DNA from: JBCCGI01 sp039029355 | Lineage (GTDB): Bacteria > Planctomycetota > UBA1135 > GCA-002686595 | Direction of reading: 5' to 3' | Assembly: GCA_039029355.1 (NCBI GenBank) | Contig: JBCCGI010000037.1 | Location: 1 to 64,000 of the forward strand | DNA: 64,000 bases | In this document: one piece after another, positions 16,737-25,398 of the stretch | Numbering within the stretch: the stretch's first letter is position 1 | Layout: each line of letters starts with the position of its first letter | Translations under genes and position numbers: made by a program | Notes under the pieces: model-generated | The model's input: the letters and a program-made list of their open reading frames with translations, nothing else | What the model was told of the DNA's origin: nothing | Database searches by the model: none

Positions 16737-18302
16737 ATGAAGCTCAAGCACCTCTTCCTTCCCTCCCTCGCTCTCGGCGGCGCCGCGCTTCTGCTCGGCC
16801 CCGCGCCGACTTCGGAGGGCTTCTCACTCATCGGCGACAGCCTGAACCAGAGCCAGCGCGACTTCCGCGTCTTCAACAACTTCAGCAAGGCCCTGACGAA
16901 CGACAACCAGACGCCCGACAACAACTTCCCCGGCTTCCAGGGGGCGGTGATGGCGATCTGGAAGGGCTGCGTCGAGTGGGGCTCCGAGCTCCACGGATCG
17001 GGCAACGGGGACCCGACGCAACAGGGCACGTTGGGCTCCGGCGGCGCGAACTTCGACCCGTGCTTCATGGGCATCGCGAGCGGCGTCGGCGGCTCGGGCA
17101 ACAACATCCACTCGCAGATCTCCGGCGGCTCCGGCGGCGTCCTCGCCTTTGCCGAGGGCGGCTTCAGCGGCGCCTGGCGCATCCGCTACTACGAGACCTG
17201 GAGCTGGGAGGACGGCCCGGGCTCGGCCGGCTTCAACGAGATCGACCTGCAGGGCGTCGCCGCGCACGAGTACGGGCACGCCCTCGGCCTCGGGCACTCC
17301 AGCGTCGGCGGGACGACGATGTTCGCGACCGCCTCGGGCACGGGCACCGCCCAGCGCTCGATCGAGGCCGACGACATCGCCGGCGTGAAGGCGATCTACG
17401 GCACCAAGTCGTCGACCAAACCGCGCATCAACTCGATCTCGATCAGCGGCAACACGCTGACGATCCAGGGCGAGGACTTCTCGAGCTCGGGCAACCAGGT
17501 CTGGTTCACCAACGACAACACGACCTCGACCGGCTCCGACCCGTTCGTGAAGCTCACGAACCTGACGTCGACCGGCGGAGGCACGCAGATCACGGTCAAC
17601 ATCCCCGGCAACGCCGGCCCCGGCGACGTGTTCGTGCGGAAGAACAGCACCGCCAACTCGGGCCTCTCGAACGCCTGGCCGTTCGACCCGAACGGCGCGC
17701 CGCCGCCGCCGACCGTCACCGGCATCACGCCCACGTCGGTTCCCGCGGTGTCGACCGAGGCCACGGTGGTCACGGTCCAGGGCAACGACCTCGAGACGGT
17801 CACCGGCGTGCAGTTCGACGGCAACCCGGTCGACTTCGCGCTGACCGCGAGCCAGACCATCACCTTCACGATGCCCCAGCCCAGCAAGCTGGGAGGCGTC
17901 GACATCACGGTCGACACGCCCTCGGGCTCGGGGACGGGTCAGATCATCGTGATCGCGAACGACCCGCCGGTCATCAACAACAAGACCGAGCTGGTCTTCG
18001 CCGGCATCCCCGCCGACTTCACGATCGGGGCGATGCCGGGCAGCATCGCGGCGCTCGCGGGCAGCCTCGACCAGATCCCGTCGATCCTGCCCGGGATCGT
18101 CAGCGCCGACATCGGCGCGGGCTTCACGTCGATCAACCTGATCGCGGCGCCCGTGATCGACTCCACCGGATCGTTCGATATCCAGTTCAACACCGCTGGG
18201 CTGCCGCCGTTCACGACGCTCTACTTCCAGGTCGTCGTGCTGGATACGTCGGGCACGCTGCCGCTGCCGGCATCGAACGTGGTCTCGGTCATCATCGTCT
18301 AG
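16737..18302 (+). CDS. Cassette 5 matrixin-like zinc metalloprotease with TIG repeats
   Basis: A 521-aa exported protease with HEYGHALGLGH (H177, E178, H181, H187) and a Met in GTTMFA. Two IPT/TIG-like domains follow (RINSISISG; VTGITPTSVPAVS), then the shared module (LPPFTTLYFQVV, TLPLPAS). Its leader is nearly identical in DNA to that of the cassette 3 protease while the mature domain is only moderately similar. Two extra cysteines flank the first catalytic strands (KGCVEW, FDPCFMG). The stop is followed 10 nt later by the degenerate paralogue at 18313 with no terminator between them, so the three genes 16179-19713 probably form one transcript. Confidence 0.9.
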   Translation: MKLKHLFLPSLALGGAALLLGPAPTSEGFSLIGDSLNQSQRDFRVFNNFSKALTNDNQTPDNNFPGFQGAVMAIWKGCVEWGSELHGSGNGDPTQQGTLGSGGANFDPCFMGIASGVGGSGNNIHSQISGGSGGVLAFAEGGFSGAWRIRYYETWSWEDGPGSAGFNEIDLQGVAAHEYGHALGLGHSSVGGTTMFATASGTGTAQRSIEADDIAGVKAIYGTKSSTKPRINSISISGNTLTIQGEDFSSSGNQVWFTNDNTTSTGSDPFVKLTNLTSTGGGTQITVNIPGNAGPGDVFVRKNSTANSGLSNAWPFDPNGAPPPPTVTGITPTSVPAVSTEATVVTVQGNDLETVTGVQFDGNPVDFALTASQTITFTMPQPSKLGGVDITVDTPSGSGTGQIIVIANDPPVINNKTELVFAGIPADFTIGAMPGSIAALAGSLDQIPSILPGIVSADIGAGFTSINLIAAPVIDSTGSFDIQFNTAGLPPFTTLYFQVVVLDTSGTLPLPASNVVSVIIV

Positions 18303-18312
18303 GAGTCTCTCC

Positions 18313-19713
18313 ATGAAGCCCAGCGCGCCTGCCCCGCACCGTTCGCGTCTCTCGTCCTCGGCCTTTGGATGGAGGCGCCTCTTGGTGCGACCGCGCTGGG
18401 CGCTCGCCGCCGGGACGCTCGGGGGAGCCGCGCTCCTCCTGGCGCCGGCGGCGGGCGGGTTCACCGTGCTCGGGGGCGCGCTGCCCTCGAGCGCCGCCGA
18501 CGTGCGCGTGTTCAACAACTTCAGCGACGCCACGGCGAACGACAACGTCACGCCCGACGGGCAGTTCCCCGGCCAGACCGGGGCGGTGCTCGCCATCTGG
18601 AAGGCGAGCGTCGAGTGGGGCAGCACGCTGCACGGCACGGGCGACGGCGACCCGACTCAGCCGGGCGACCTGGGCTCGGGCAACTCGAACTTCGACCCCG
18701 CCTTTGCCGGGCTCGCCGACGGCATCGGCGACGCGAACGACAACGTCCACTCCGAGGGCAACCTCGGGCCGGGCATCCTCGCGGTGACCGAGTTCGCCGG
18801 CGACGGCTGGCGCATCCGCTACAACTCAGCCTTCCAGTGGGACGACGGACCCGGGGCGCCGGCGGCCGGCACGATCGACCTGCAGACGGTCGCGACGCGC
18901 CAGTACGGGCACGCCCTCGGGCTCGGGAACACGTCGGTCCCCGGCTGCGTGATGTCGGCGGCGGCGGGCGCACCGACGGTGCGCGACCTCTGCCCCGACG
19001 ACCAGGCGGGCATCCAGTTCCTCTACGGCCTGCGCGCCGCGACCAAGCCGTCGATCGACGGCGTGCTGGTCGACGCCGCGGGCCAGGTCTCGCTCTTCGG
19101 CTCGGGCTTCGACTCCTTCGGGAACGAGGTTTGGTTCTCGAGCCTCGCCCCGACTCCGGCCGATCCGACCCCGACGGTCAAGCTGCTCGGCGTCGTATCG
19201 ACCGCCGGGGGCACGCGCATCGACGTCGCGCTGCCCGTGTCCGCGGGGCCGGGCGACGTGCTGGTGCGGCGCGCGGGCGCCGGCTATGCGGCGCTGTCCA
19301 ACGCCTGGCCGCTGGACGGCCCCGGCGGCGTTTCGTGCGGCGTCATGCCCTACGGGACGGGCCTCGGCGGAGCCAACATCGCGACCCTGACCAGCTTCGA
19401 CGCGCCCGCGGTCGGCGCGGCGTTCGAGCTCGACCTGGCCGGCTTCGCGGTCGACGGGCCGGCGCTGACGGCGCTCTCGACCGGCGACGCGGCGCTGCCG
19501 TTGTTCGGCGGGACGGTGCTGGTGGACCCGGCGTCGCTCTTCGCCGTGCTGACGACGTCGGTCACCGGCGGAACCGGCGTGCAGCCGATCGCCATCGCCG
19601 ACCAGCCGTCGCTCGCCGGCGCACGGGTGTTCGCGCAGAGCGCCCAGATCGACGCCGGACAGCCCGCGGGCATCGCCTTTTCGAACGGGGTCGAGCTCGT
19701 CGTCTGCCCCTAG
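18313..19713 (+). CDS. Degenerate matrixin paralogue (pseudoprotease), one TIG domain
   Basis: A 466-aa exported paralogue of the upstream matrixins with a longer basic N-region before its signal helix. The mature domain aligns throughout (VFNNFSDATANDN, AIWKASVEWGS, GWRIRYN), but the zinc site reads RQYGHALGLGN: first His to Arg196, catalytic Glu to Gln197, third His to Asn206; only His200 remains. The Met-turn region is also changed (GCVMSAA). One TIG-like domain is present instead of two, then the shared C-terminal module (ending ARVFAQSAQIDAG, IAFSNGVELVVCP). The frame is intact over 1.4 kb and lacks stops, which suggests selection as a non-catalytic homologue rather than decay. No small partner gene precedes it. 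Confidence 0.85.
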   Translation: MKPSAPAPHRSRLSSSAFGWRRLLVRPRWALAAGTLGGAALLLAPAAGGFTVLGGALPSSAADVRVFNNFSDATANDNVTPDGQFPGQTGAVLAIWKASVEWGSTLHGTGDGDPTQPGDLGSGNSNFDPAFAGLADGIGDANDNVHSEGNLGPGILAVTEFAGDGWRIRYNSAFQWDDGPGAPAAGTIDLQTVATRQYGHALGLGNTSVPGCVMSAAAGAPTVRDLCPDDQAGIQFLYGLRAATKPSIDGVLVDAAGQVSLFGSGFDSFGNEVWFSSLAPTPADPTPTVKLLGVVSTAGGTRIDVALPVSAGPGDVLVRRAGAGYAALSNAWPLDGPGGVSCGVMPYGTGLGGANIATLTSFDAPAVGAAFELDLAGFAVDGPALTALSTGDAALPLFGGTVLVDPASLFAVLTTSVTGGTGVQPIAIADQPSLAGARVFAQSAQIDAGQPAGIAFSNGVELVVCP

Positions 19714-19720
19714 AGCGGGC

Positions 19721-20551
19721 CTACCGCCCGCCGCCGGTCGGCGCGGCGTCCTCCTTGGGGAGCAGCTCCTCACGCACCGCGGAGATGTCCCAGCGGAACA
19801 TCTCCGCGGTGACGTCCTCGTGCCCGCGCACGAGCGTGTCCATCGCGAGCAGCGTCATCCCCAGCGTGCCCTCGAGCGTCGGGTGCAGGAGGTCGATCTG
19901 CATCAGGGCATCGATATCGTCCTCCCAGACGTTGCCGCGCAGCTCGACGCGCTCGCCCTCGAAGACGCGGTACACGAAGTTCGCCAGCGGCATCACGTGG
20001 ACGCGCGACCGCTCGGCAGCCCAGGCCGCGAGGCGGGCGTTGAGCTTCGCGAGGACCGCCTCGTCCGGGATCTGGCTCGCGCCTAGCATGGGCGCCTCGG
20101 ACTCGAGCGACGGCGACATGTTGGGCAGGTCGCCGACGACGATCGGGCACGGGAAGCGATCGAGGAGCGCCAGCCCCGCCTCGAAGCGCGCCAAGCGGCC
20201 CTTCTCGGTGTTCATGCTCCCGTAGCCGAACCAGAACAGGAAGTCGGTGGCGACGAGCAGCGTCGGCTCCTCGGCGACGATCTTGTCGACCATCTCGGTC
20301 CCCGAGCCCTTCGGGTCGAGGAACAGGAAGTTCGACGCCTCGCTCCGTGCCGGCGTCGTCTCGACCCGCGTCACCGCGCCCAGCACCTGCGCCAGATCGA
20401 GCGAGCGCTCGGCCTCGCGCTCGAGGCCGAAGCCGGCCGAGACGCTGGCGCCGACGACGGCGACCTTCTTCAGGACGTCCGGCGTGGCCGGCGGGGAGTC
20501 CGGCTCCTGGACGAGGAGCGGCAGGGTGAGAAGCAGGGTGACGGCGTGCAT
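19721..20551 (-). CDS. Exported SGNH/GDSL-like hydrolase
   Basis: A 276-aa protein with a short hydrophobic N-terminus typical of a signal peptide (cut near residue 15-20). Block I reads GASVSAG (Ser36 as candidate nucleophile) and the C-terminal block reads DLLHPTLEGT, the DxxH of SGNH hydrolases. The middle contains a GDLPNMS loop, fitting block II-III positions. The substrate (an ester on a sugar polymer or lipid) cannot be told. It converges with the degenerate matrixin (7-nt gap) and diverges from the TMTC-like gene. Confidence 0.65.
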   Translation of the reverse strand: MHAVTLLLTLPLLVQEPDSPPATPDVLKKVAVVGASVSAGFGLEREAERSLDLAQVLGAVTRVETTPARSEASNFLFLDPKGSGTEMVDKIVAEEPTLLVATDFLFWFGYGSMNTEKGRLARFEAGLALLDRFPCPIVVGDLPNMSPSLESEAPMLGASQIPDEAVLAKLNARLAAWAAERSRVHVMPLANFVYRVFEGERVELRGNVWEDDIDALMQIDLLHPTLEGTLGMTLLAMDTLVRGHEDVTAEMFRWDISAVREELLPKEDAAPTGGGR

Positions 20552-20598
20552 GGATTCCTCCTGTGGCCAGGCGGGCGAGGGAGCCTAGTAGCGTCCGA

Positions 20599-20628
20599 GG
20601 TTAGCCTCCCGGGCACGAGAGGCTAGCC
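20599..20628. promoter_or_regulatory. Inverted repeat in divergent intergenic region
   Basis: Ten-bp arms GGTTAGCCTC and GAGGCTAGCC (one G-T pair) separated by 10 nt, centred between the divergent starts at 20551 and 20726. It could be an operator or just a hairpin in a leader; no promoter boxes are clear. Confidence 0.3.
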
Positions 20629-20725
20629 AGCATACGTCCCGAGCCAAGGCGCCATTCCGAACTGCCAGGGCGCCTCGGGATGAACGCGGGCTAGGCTACG
20701 CGTCCCCTCATCCCATGAACGGCGA

Positions 20726-22612
20726 ATGAACGGCGAACAAAAATCCCCGTGGCCGCTCGTCCTGGTGCTCCTCGCGACGGCGCTCGCCTACCTGCGCGCG
20801 CTGGGCGGAGAGCTGGTCTATGACGACCTCCAGATGATCGAGCGCAACCCGCTGATCCGCGACCTCGGCAACGTGCCGCGGATGTTCGGGCAGGGTTACT
20901 GGGACTTCTTGGGCGAGGCCAACGCCTCGTACAACGGCTACTGGCGCCCGCTGACGGCGATCTCGCTGGCGCTCGCGTACGCGGTCGGCGGCGGCTCGAC
21001 CGAGGTCTTCCACGCCGCGTGCCTGCTGGTGCACCTGGCGGCGACCGGGCTCGCGTACGCGCTCGCGCTGCGGCTCTCGCGCGAGCGCGCGGTGGCGTTC
21101 TTCACGGCGCTGCTCTTCGGGCTGCACCCGGTGCACGTCGAGAGCGTGGCGTGGATCACCGCGTTGAACGACCCGCTGTTCGGCCTCTTCGGGCTGGCGG
21201 CGCTCTTCGCCTTCGCGGGTTGGCGCGAGCGCGGCTCGCCGGGCCTTCCGCTCGCAGCGGCGCTGTGGTTCGCGGTCGCGCTGCTCGCCAAGGAGCTCGC
21301 GGTGGCGGTGCTCCCGATGCTGGTCGCCCTCGACCTGTTCCGGCGCCGCGCCGAGGGCGAGCCGGCGGGGCTGCTGGGCGGCCTGCGCGCTCCGGCGCGG
21401 ACGTACGGCACGCTGGGCGCGGTGCTGCTGGCGTACTACCTGGCGCGCGTGGCGGTCTTCGGCTCGCCCGCGGCCGGGCTCGATCGCATCACGACCTACT
21501 TCGGCGTCGGCTTCGGGCGGCTCGCGCTGCTGCGGGTCGAGCTGCTCGGCGGCGGGCTGGGGCTGCTCGCCTGGCCGGTCGACCTCAACGTCTTCCGCCC
21601 CTTCCATCCGGTGCTCGCCGCCACCTCGCCGGTCGTGATCGGCGCGGCGCTCGCGCTCGCGGCGTTCGTGGCGCTCGCGGCGTGGGAGTGGCGCCGCGGC
21701 GGGCGGCTCGAGCTCTTGGCGCTGCTCGTGATGCCCGCCGGCATCCTGCCGATCCTGCTGCGCGTGGCTTCGCTCGGACGCTTCCCGCTCTCGGATCGCT
21801 TCCTCTACCTGCCGGTGGTCGGCTTCGCGCTGTATGCGACGCTGGTCGCGCGGCGGCTCCTTCCGCCCCGCACCGCCGGCGCCGCGCTGACGCTGGTCGC
21901 GGGCCTCTACGCGTGGGGCACCTATGCGCGGATCGGCGTGTGGGCGAACGAGGAGGCGCTCTTCCGCTCGGCCGTAACGGCGGATCCGCGGAGCGCCTAC
22001 GCGCACTGGGGCCTCGGGCGCGTGCTGCTCGATCACTACAACGAGACCGAGGACGACGCCGCGCTCGCCGAGGCGTTCGTCGTATATCAGCGCGCCCAGG
22101 CGCTGGTCGAAGAGGTGCTGAGCGACCCCGAGTCGGACCTCTTCATCAGCTCGGCCGACGTGCTGCAGATCAACCTGGGCTTCGGCTGGTGTCTGGTCGC
22201 CGAGGCCGTCAACGATGAGTACCACGACTTCGACACGCCGGCGGCGCTGTTCGAGCAGCTGCTGACGCGCATCTACGAGATCCGCGAGAACGCCGAGGAG
22301 GCGCGCAAGCAGGGGCTGCAGGTGCTGGTCGAGCCGCTGGAGGTCGAGCAGGTGCACGTCGCGCTCGGCGTCACGCACATGCTGGCGCGGCGCTACACCA
22401 AGGCCGAGACCTCGTTCCGCCAAGCCCTGGCCGAGAACGAGTCCTACCCCGAGGCCCACAGCAACTTCGGCCGCCTGCTGGCCGACCTGGGGGAGTTCGA
22501 CCGCGCGCGGCACCACTTCGAGCGCGCGCTCGAGCTGCGCCCCGACGGCTACGAGGACCGACTGATGCTCGCCCGCGCGCTGTTCGAGCGCGGCTGGTAC
22601 GAGCGCGCCTAG
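20726..22612 (+). CDS. TMTC-like polytopic membrane protein with TPR, ends at in-frame amber
   Basis: The 628-aa product has about ten hydrophobic helices (residues ~8-400) with an early acidic pair in VYDDLQMIERNP and a WRPLTAISLAL motif, as in TMTC/GT-C-type glycosyltransferases found with TPR tails in Planctomycetota. TPR units start at ~420. The frame ends at a TAG (22610-22612) in the middle of a TPR helix and continues open in the same frame to 23428, so this and the next entry are one ~900-codon gene interrupted by a single nonsense codon. The start is unusual: the 11-nt ATGAACGGCGA is tandemly repeated, so a four-codon mini-frame at 20715 ends on the real start codon. Confidence 0.75.
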   Translation: MNGEQKSPWPLVLVLLATALAYLRALGGELVYDDLQMIERNPLIRDLGNVPRMFGQGYWDFLGEANASYNGYWRPLTAISLALAYAVGGGSTEVFHAACLLVHLAATGLAYALALRLSRERAVAFFTALLFGLHPVHVESVAWITALNDPLFGLFGLAALFAFAGWRERGSPGLPLAAALWFAVALLAKELAVAVLPMLVALDLFRRRAEGEPAGLLGGLRAPARTYGTLGAVLLAYYLARVAVFGSPAAGLDRITTYFGVGFGRLALLRVELLGGGLGLLAWPVDLNVFRPFHPVLAATSPVVIGAALALAAFVALAAWEWRRGGRLELLALLVMPAGILPILLRVASLGRFPLSDRFLYLPVVGFALYATLVARRLLPPRTAGAALTLVAGLYAWGTYARIGVWANEEALFRSAVTADPRSAYAHWGLGRVLLDHYNETEDDAALAEAFVVYQRAQALVEEVLSDPESDLFISSADVLQINLGFGWCLVAEAVNDEYHDFDTPAALFEQLLTRIYEIRENAEEARKQGLQVLVEPLEVEQVHVALGVTHMLARRYTKAETSFRQALAENESYPEAHSNFGRLLADLGEFDRARHHFERALELRPDGYEDRLMLARALFERGWYERA

Positions 22613-22660
22613 GAGCTGGCGCGCGAGCTCAACGACGAGGACCCGCGCGAGCCCGAGGCC

Positions 22661-23428
22661 ATGATGGTGCTCGCGTCGCTGAAGGCGCGACTCGCGAAGC
22701 ACTCCGAGGCCCTGGTGTGGGTCGACAAGGTGCTGGAGGCCGAGCCCGAGCACGGCTACGCGTGGTTCGTGCGCGCCGGCGTGCTCATCAAGCTGAACGA
22801 GAGCCAGGAGGCGATCCGCTCGTTCCGCCGCGCGACCGAGCTCCTGCCCGACAACTTCGAGGCGCAGTACAACTTCGGCGCGTACCTCCTGCAGTCGGGA
22901 GCACTCGACTCCGCCACGCCCTACCTGGTTCAGGCCTACGGGCTATGCCGCGACGCGAGCCGCTATCTGCAGATCCGCGAGACGCTCCTGCAGCTGCCCG
23001 TCGCGGCCGACAGCGCGGTGACGCTGGGCGCCATCGACCGCTCGCGCGGCCAGTGGGACGCGGCGCTGACCTGGCTCGACCGCGCGCTCGCGGCCGCGCC
23101 GGCGAACGGCGAGCTCCTGTTCCAGAAGGGCCGCGTGCTGCGCGACCGCGGCGACCTGCCCGGCGCGGCCGACGTGATGGCGAGCGCCTGCGACGCGCTG
23201 CCCGACGCGTTCGTGCCGCACTTCGAGCTGGGGCTGGTGCTCAACGAGCTCCTGCGCTTCCCCGAGGCGCTGGAGCGCCTGCGGAGCGCGCTCGCGATCG
23301 GCCCGCCGGCCTCGTGGTCGGGGGAGCAGGCGCGCAACACGGTCGCGCGTATCGAGGAGGTCGTGCGCGCGCTCGAAGCGGGCCAGCAGGGTCCGCTGTT
23401 CGGGCCACCGGCGACTCCGGGCGGTTAG
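22661..23428 (+). CDS. TPR-repeat distal part of the interrupted TMTC-like gene
   Basis: A 255-aa TPR-only product if translation restarts at ATG 22661 (GAGG 5 nt upstream). It is in the same frame as the upstream gene; codons 22613-22660 also read as TPR sequence (ELARELNDEDPREPEA), so the true relationship is a continuation. TPR units are spaced 34 residues (GYAWFVRAGVLIKL, FEAQYNFGAYLLQ, GELLFQKGRVLRDRG). Either the amber is a recent mutation or assembly error, leaving a pseudogene fragment, or the two parts work as separate chains. TAG is the commonest genuine stop in this window, so suppression is unlikely. Confidence 0.6.
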   Translation: MMVLASLKARLAKHSEALVWVDKVLEAEPEHGYAWFVRAGVLIKLNESQEAIRSFRRATELLPDNFEAQYNFGAYLLQSGALDSATPYLVQAYGLCRDASRYLQIRETLLQLPVAADSAVTLGAIDRSRGQWDAALTWLDRALAAAPANGELLFQKGRVLRDRGDLPGAADVMASACDALPDAFVPHFELGLVLNELLRFPEALERLRSALAIGPPASWSGEQARNTVARIEEVVRALEAGQQGPLFGPPATPGG

Positions 23429-23458
23429 GCCGGCCCTTCTTTTCCCACGAGGTGAGCG

Positions 23459-25381
23459 GTGTTGCTATCGAAGCGTGTGTTTGAGCCCTATCACCGTGCC
23501 GCGGCGGAGGGCGGCGACACGGCAGCCCTGCGCAAGCTGTGCGCGCTCTACCGCGTCAACACGCTGACGGCGCTGAACGCTGCGCAGCACGGCTGGCTCG
23601 GCGCGAGCTTCTCAGCCGTCGAGCTGCTCGCCGTCATCTACGCGGACTTCATCCGTGCCCCCTCGGCGCCGCCGGAGTCGCGGCCCGCGCTGTTCCTCTC
23701 GAAGGGGCACGCCGCCGCCGCTCACTACGCCGTCCTCGCAGCGCACGGCGCGTTTCCCGTCGAGCGCCTGCTGAGCTACAAGGAAGCGGACGGCCTGCCG
23801 GCGCACAGCGATCGCGCGGTCCCGGGCGTCGACGCGGACAGCGGGAGCCTCGGTATGGGGCTCTCGAAGGCGCTCGGCTTCGCCCTCGCCCGCGCCGCGC
23901 GCCCGCACCCCACGTTCGTCGTGCTCGGCGATGGCGAGCTTCAGGAGGGGCAGGTCTTCGAGTCCCTGCTTACGCTAGCGCACCTGCGCCCTGCGGGGTT
24001 CGTGGTCATCGTCGACCGCAACGGCCTGCAGACGGACAGCCCGACCAGCTCGATCAAGGACGCGCGCGACTGGGAGCTGGTCTTCCGCGGGCTCGGGCTC
24101 GCCGTCGAGCGGATCGACGGGCACGACCTCAAGTCGGTGCGGCGCACCCTGCAAGCGGCGGCGGGCGGCGTTGAGCCCGTCGTGGTGATCGCGGACACCG
24201 TCAAGGGATACGGGACGTCGCGGACCGCGATGCCGCTCGAGCACACCGGCCCGAGGGAAGGCGTTTGGCACGGGCGCATCCCCACCCACGACGAGTACAT
24301 CGCGTTGGTCGACGAGCTCATCGCGGAGGTCGACGACCCCGCCCTCGCCGAAGAGGTGCGGACGGCGCGCTCGCGTGGCGCGGTGCCGGTCGCCCATCCC
24401 AAGGAGTCGCGGGACGGCACCTCAACGGGGGCCGCCTTCGGCGACGCGCTTCCGAGCCAAGTCGGCGGCAGCCCGGACGTGGTCGTGCTCGACGCCGACC
24501 TGGAGGGTCCCTGCAGGCTCGCCTCGTTCGCGCAGAGCTTCCCCGACCGGTTCGTGGAGGTCGGGATCAGCGAGCAGGACATGGTCTCGCACGCGGCGGG
24601 GATCGCCCTCGCCGGCCGCATCGCGATCGCGAACACCTACGCCTCGTTCTACAAGCGCGCCGTGGAGCAGGTCGCCGCCTGCGCGGCGGAGGGCCTGGCG
24701 GTCGTCTTCGTCGGGCACTACGCCGGGCTCGACTACTTCACCGACGGCAAGTCCCACCAGTCGCTGGAGGACGTCGGGCTCTTCCGCGCGCTGGAGACGG
24801 TCGACGTGTTCGAGCCCCTGACGCCGGGCGAGGTCGAGCCACTGCTCGCGCACGTGCTCGCCCGTCTGCGGGCCGACCTCGCGCGCGGCGCGCGCTCGCG
24901 GCCGGTCTATCTGCGCCTCCACCGCACGCCGGCGCGGCTCGAGCGCCCCCTCCCCCACGCGTTCGCGCCGGGGCAGCCGTATCACTTCGACGCGGAGCAC
25001 AGCGTTGCGCCGGACGCGAGGCTGTTCGCAAGCGGCCCCCACATGCTCGCGCTCGCGCTCGAGGTCGCAGCCGTGCTCGGCGAGCGCGGCGTCGTGGCGG
25101 ATGCGGTGGGCGTCAGCTCCTTCTTCCAACGCGAGGACGCCCTGACGCGGCTGACCGCCGGCCCGCGGCTCGCGGTGACACTGGAGAGCCACCGCCAAAC
25201 CGGCGGGCTGGCGGATTGGATCGCCGCCGAGACGGCGGCTCACCCGCTTCGCTTCGGCGCGCACGCGGCCCCGGTTTGCACGCGCCGGCTCGCGGACAGC
25301 CTGGCGGTCCATGGGCTCACGGCTCCCAGGGTCGCCGAGCGCATCGAGAGCGTGTTGCGCGCAGCGCGCGACCGGGTCTGA
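23459..25381 (+). CDS. Transketolase-like thiamine-diphosphate enzyme
   Basis: A 640-aa protein with both halves of a transketolase fold on one chain. The N-terminal half (residues 25-300) has SKGHAAAAHY and the thiamine-diphosphate motif starting GDGE at 157 with Asn at 188 (VDRNGLQ). The C-terminal half has VEVGISEQDM, carrying the Glu that activates the cofactor, then a YASFYKRAVEQV segment as in DXS and transketolase, and a C-terminal Rossmann-like domain from ~510. GTG 23459 is used because GAGGTGAG precedes it by 6 nt. It is closer to transketolase-like proteins of specialised sugar metabolism than to the central-pathway enzyme. No pathway neighbours help assign the substrate. Confidence 0.8.
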   Translation: MLLSKRVFEPYHRAAAEGGDTAALRKLCALYRVNTLTALNAAQHGWLGASFSAVELLAVIYADFIRAPSAPPESRPALFLSKGHAAAAHYAVLAAHGAFPVERLLSYKEADGLPAHSDRAVPGVDADSGSLGMGLSKALGFALARAARPHPTFVVLGDGELQEGQVFESLLTLAHLRPAGFVVIVDRNGLQTDSPTSSIKDARDWELVFRGLGLAVERIDGHDLKSVRRTLQAAAGGVEPVVVIADTVKGYGTSRTAMPLEHTGPREGVWHGRIPTHDEYIALVDELIAEVDDPALAEEVRTARSRGAVPVAHPKESRDGTSTGAAFGDALPSQVGGSPDVVVLDADLEGPCRLASFAQSFPDRFVEVGISEQDMVSHAAGIALAGRIAIANTYASFYKRAVEQVAACAAEGLAVVFVGHYAGLDYFTDGKSHQSLEDVGLFRALETVDVFEPLTPGEVEPLLAHVLARLRADLARGARSRPVYLRLHRTPARLERPLPHAFAPGQPYHFDAEHSVAPDARLFASGPHMLALALEVAAVLGERGVVADAVGVSSFFQREDALTRLTAGPRLAVTLESHRQTGGLADWIAAETAAHPLRFGAHAAPVCTRRLADSLAVHGLTAPRVAERIESVLRAARDRV

Positions 25382-25398
25382 GCCGCGCGCCGGGCGAG

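Noticed and set aside
14769..18638. Long minus-strand frames (660 and 604 codons) opposite cassettes 4 and 5 and the degenerate matrixin
   Set aside because: Antisense shadows of well-supported genes, with only Arg/Asp/Val-rich sequence.
22610..22612. Pyrrolysine or other amber recoding
   Set aside because: TAG ends most genes in this window, no pyl genes are seen, and no downstream recoding structure stands out; a mutation or sequence error is simpler.
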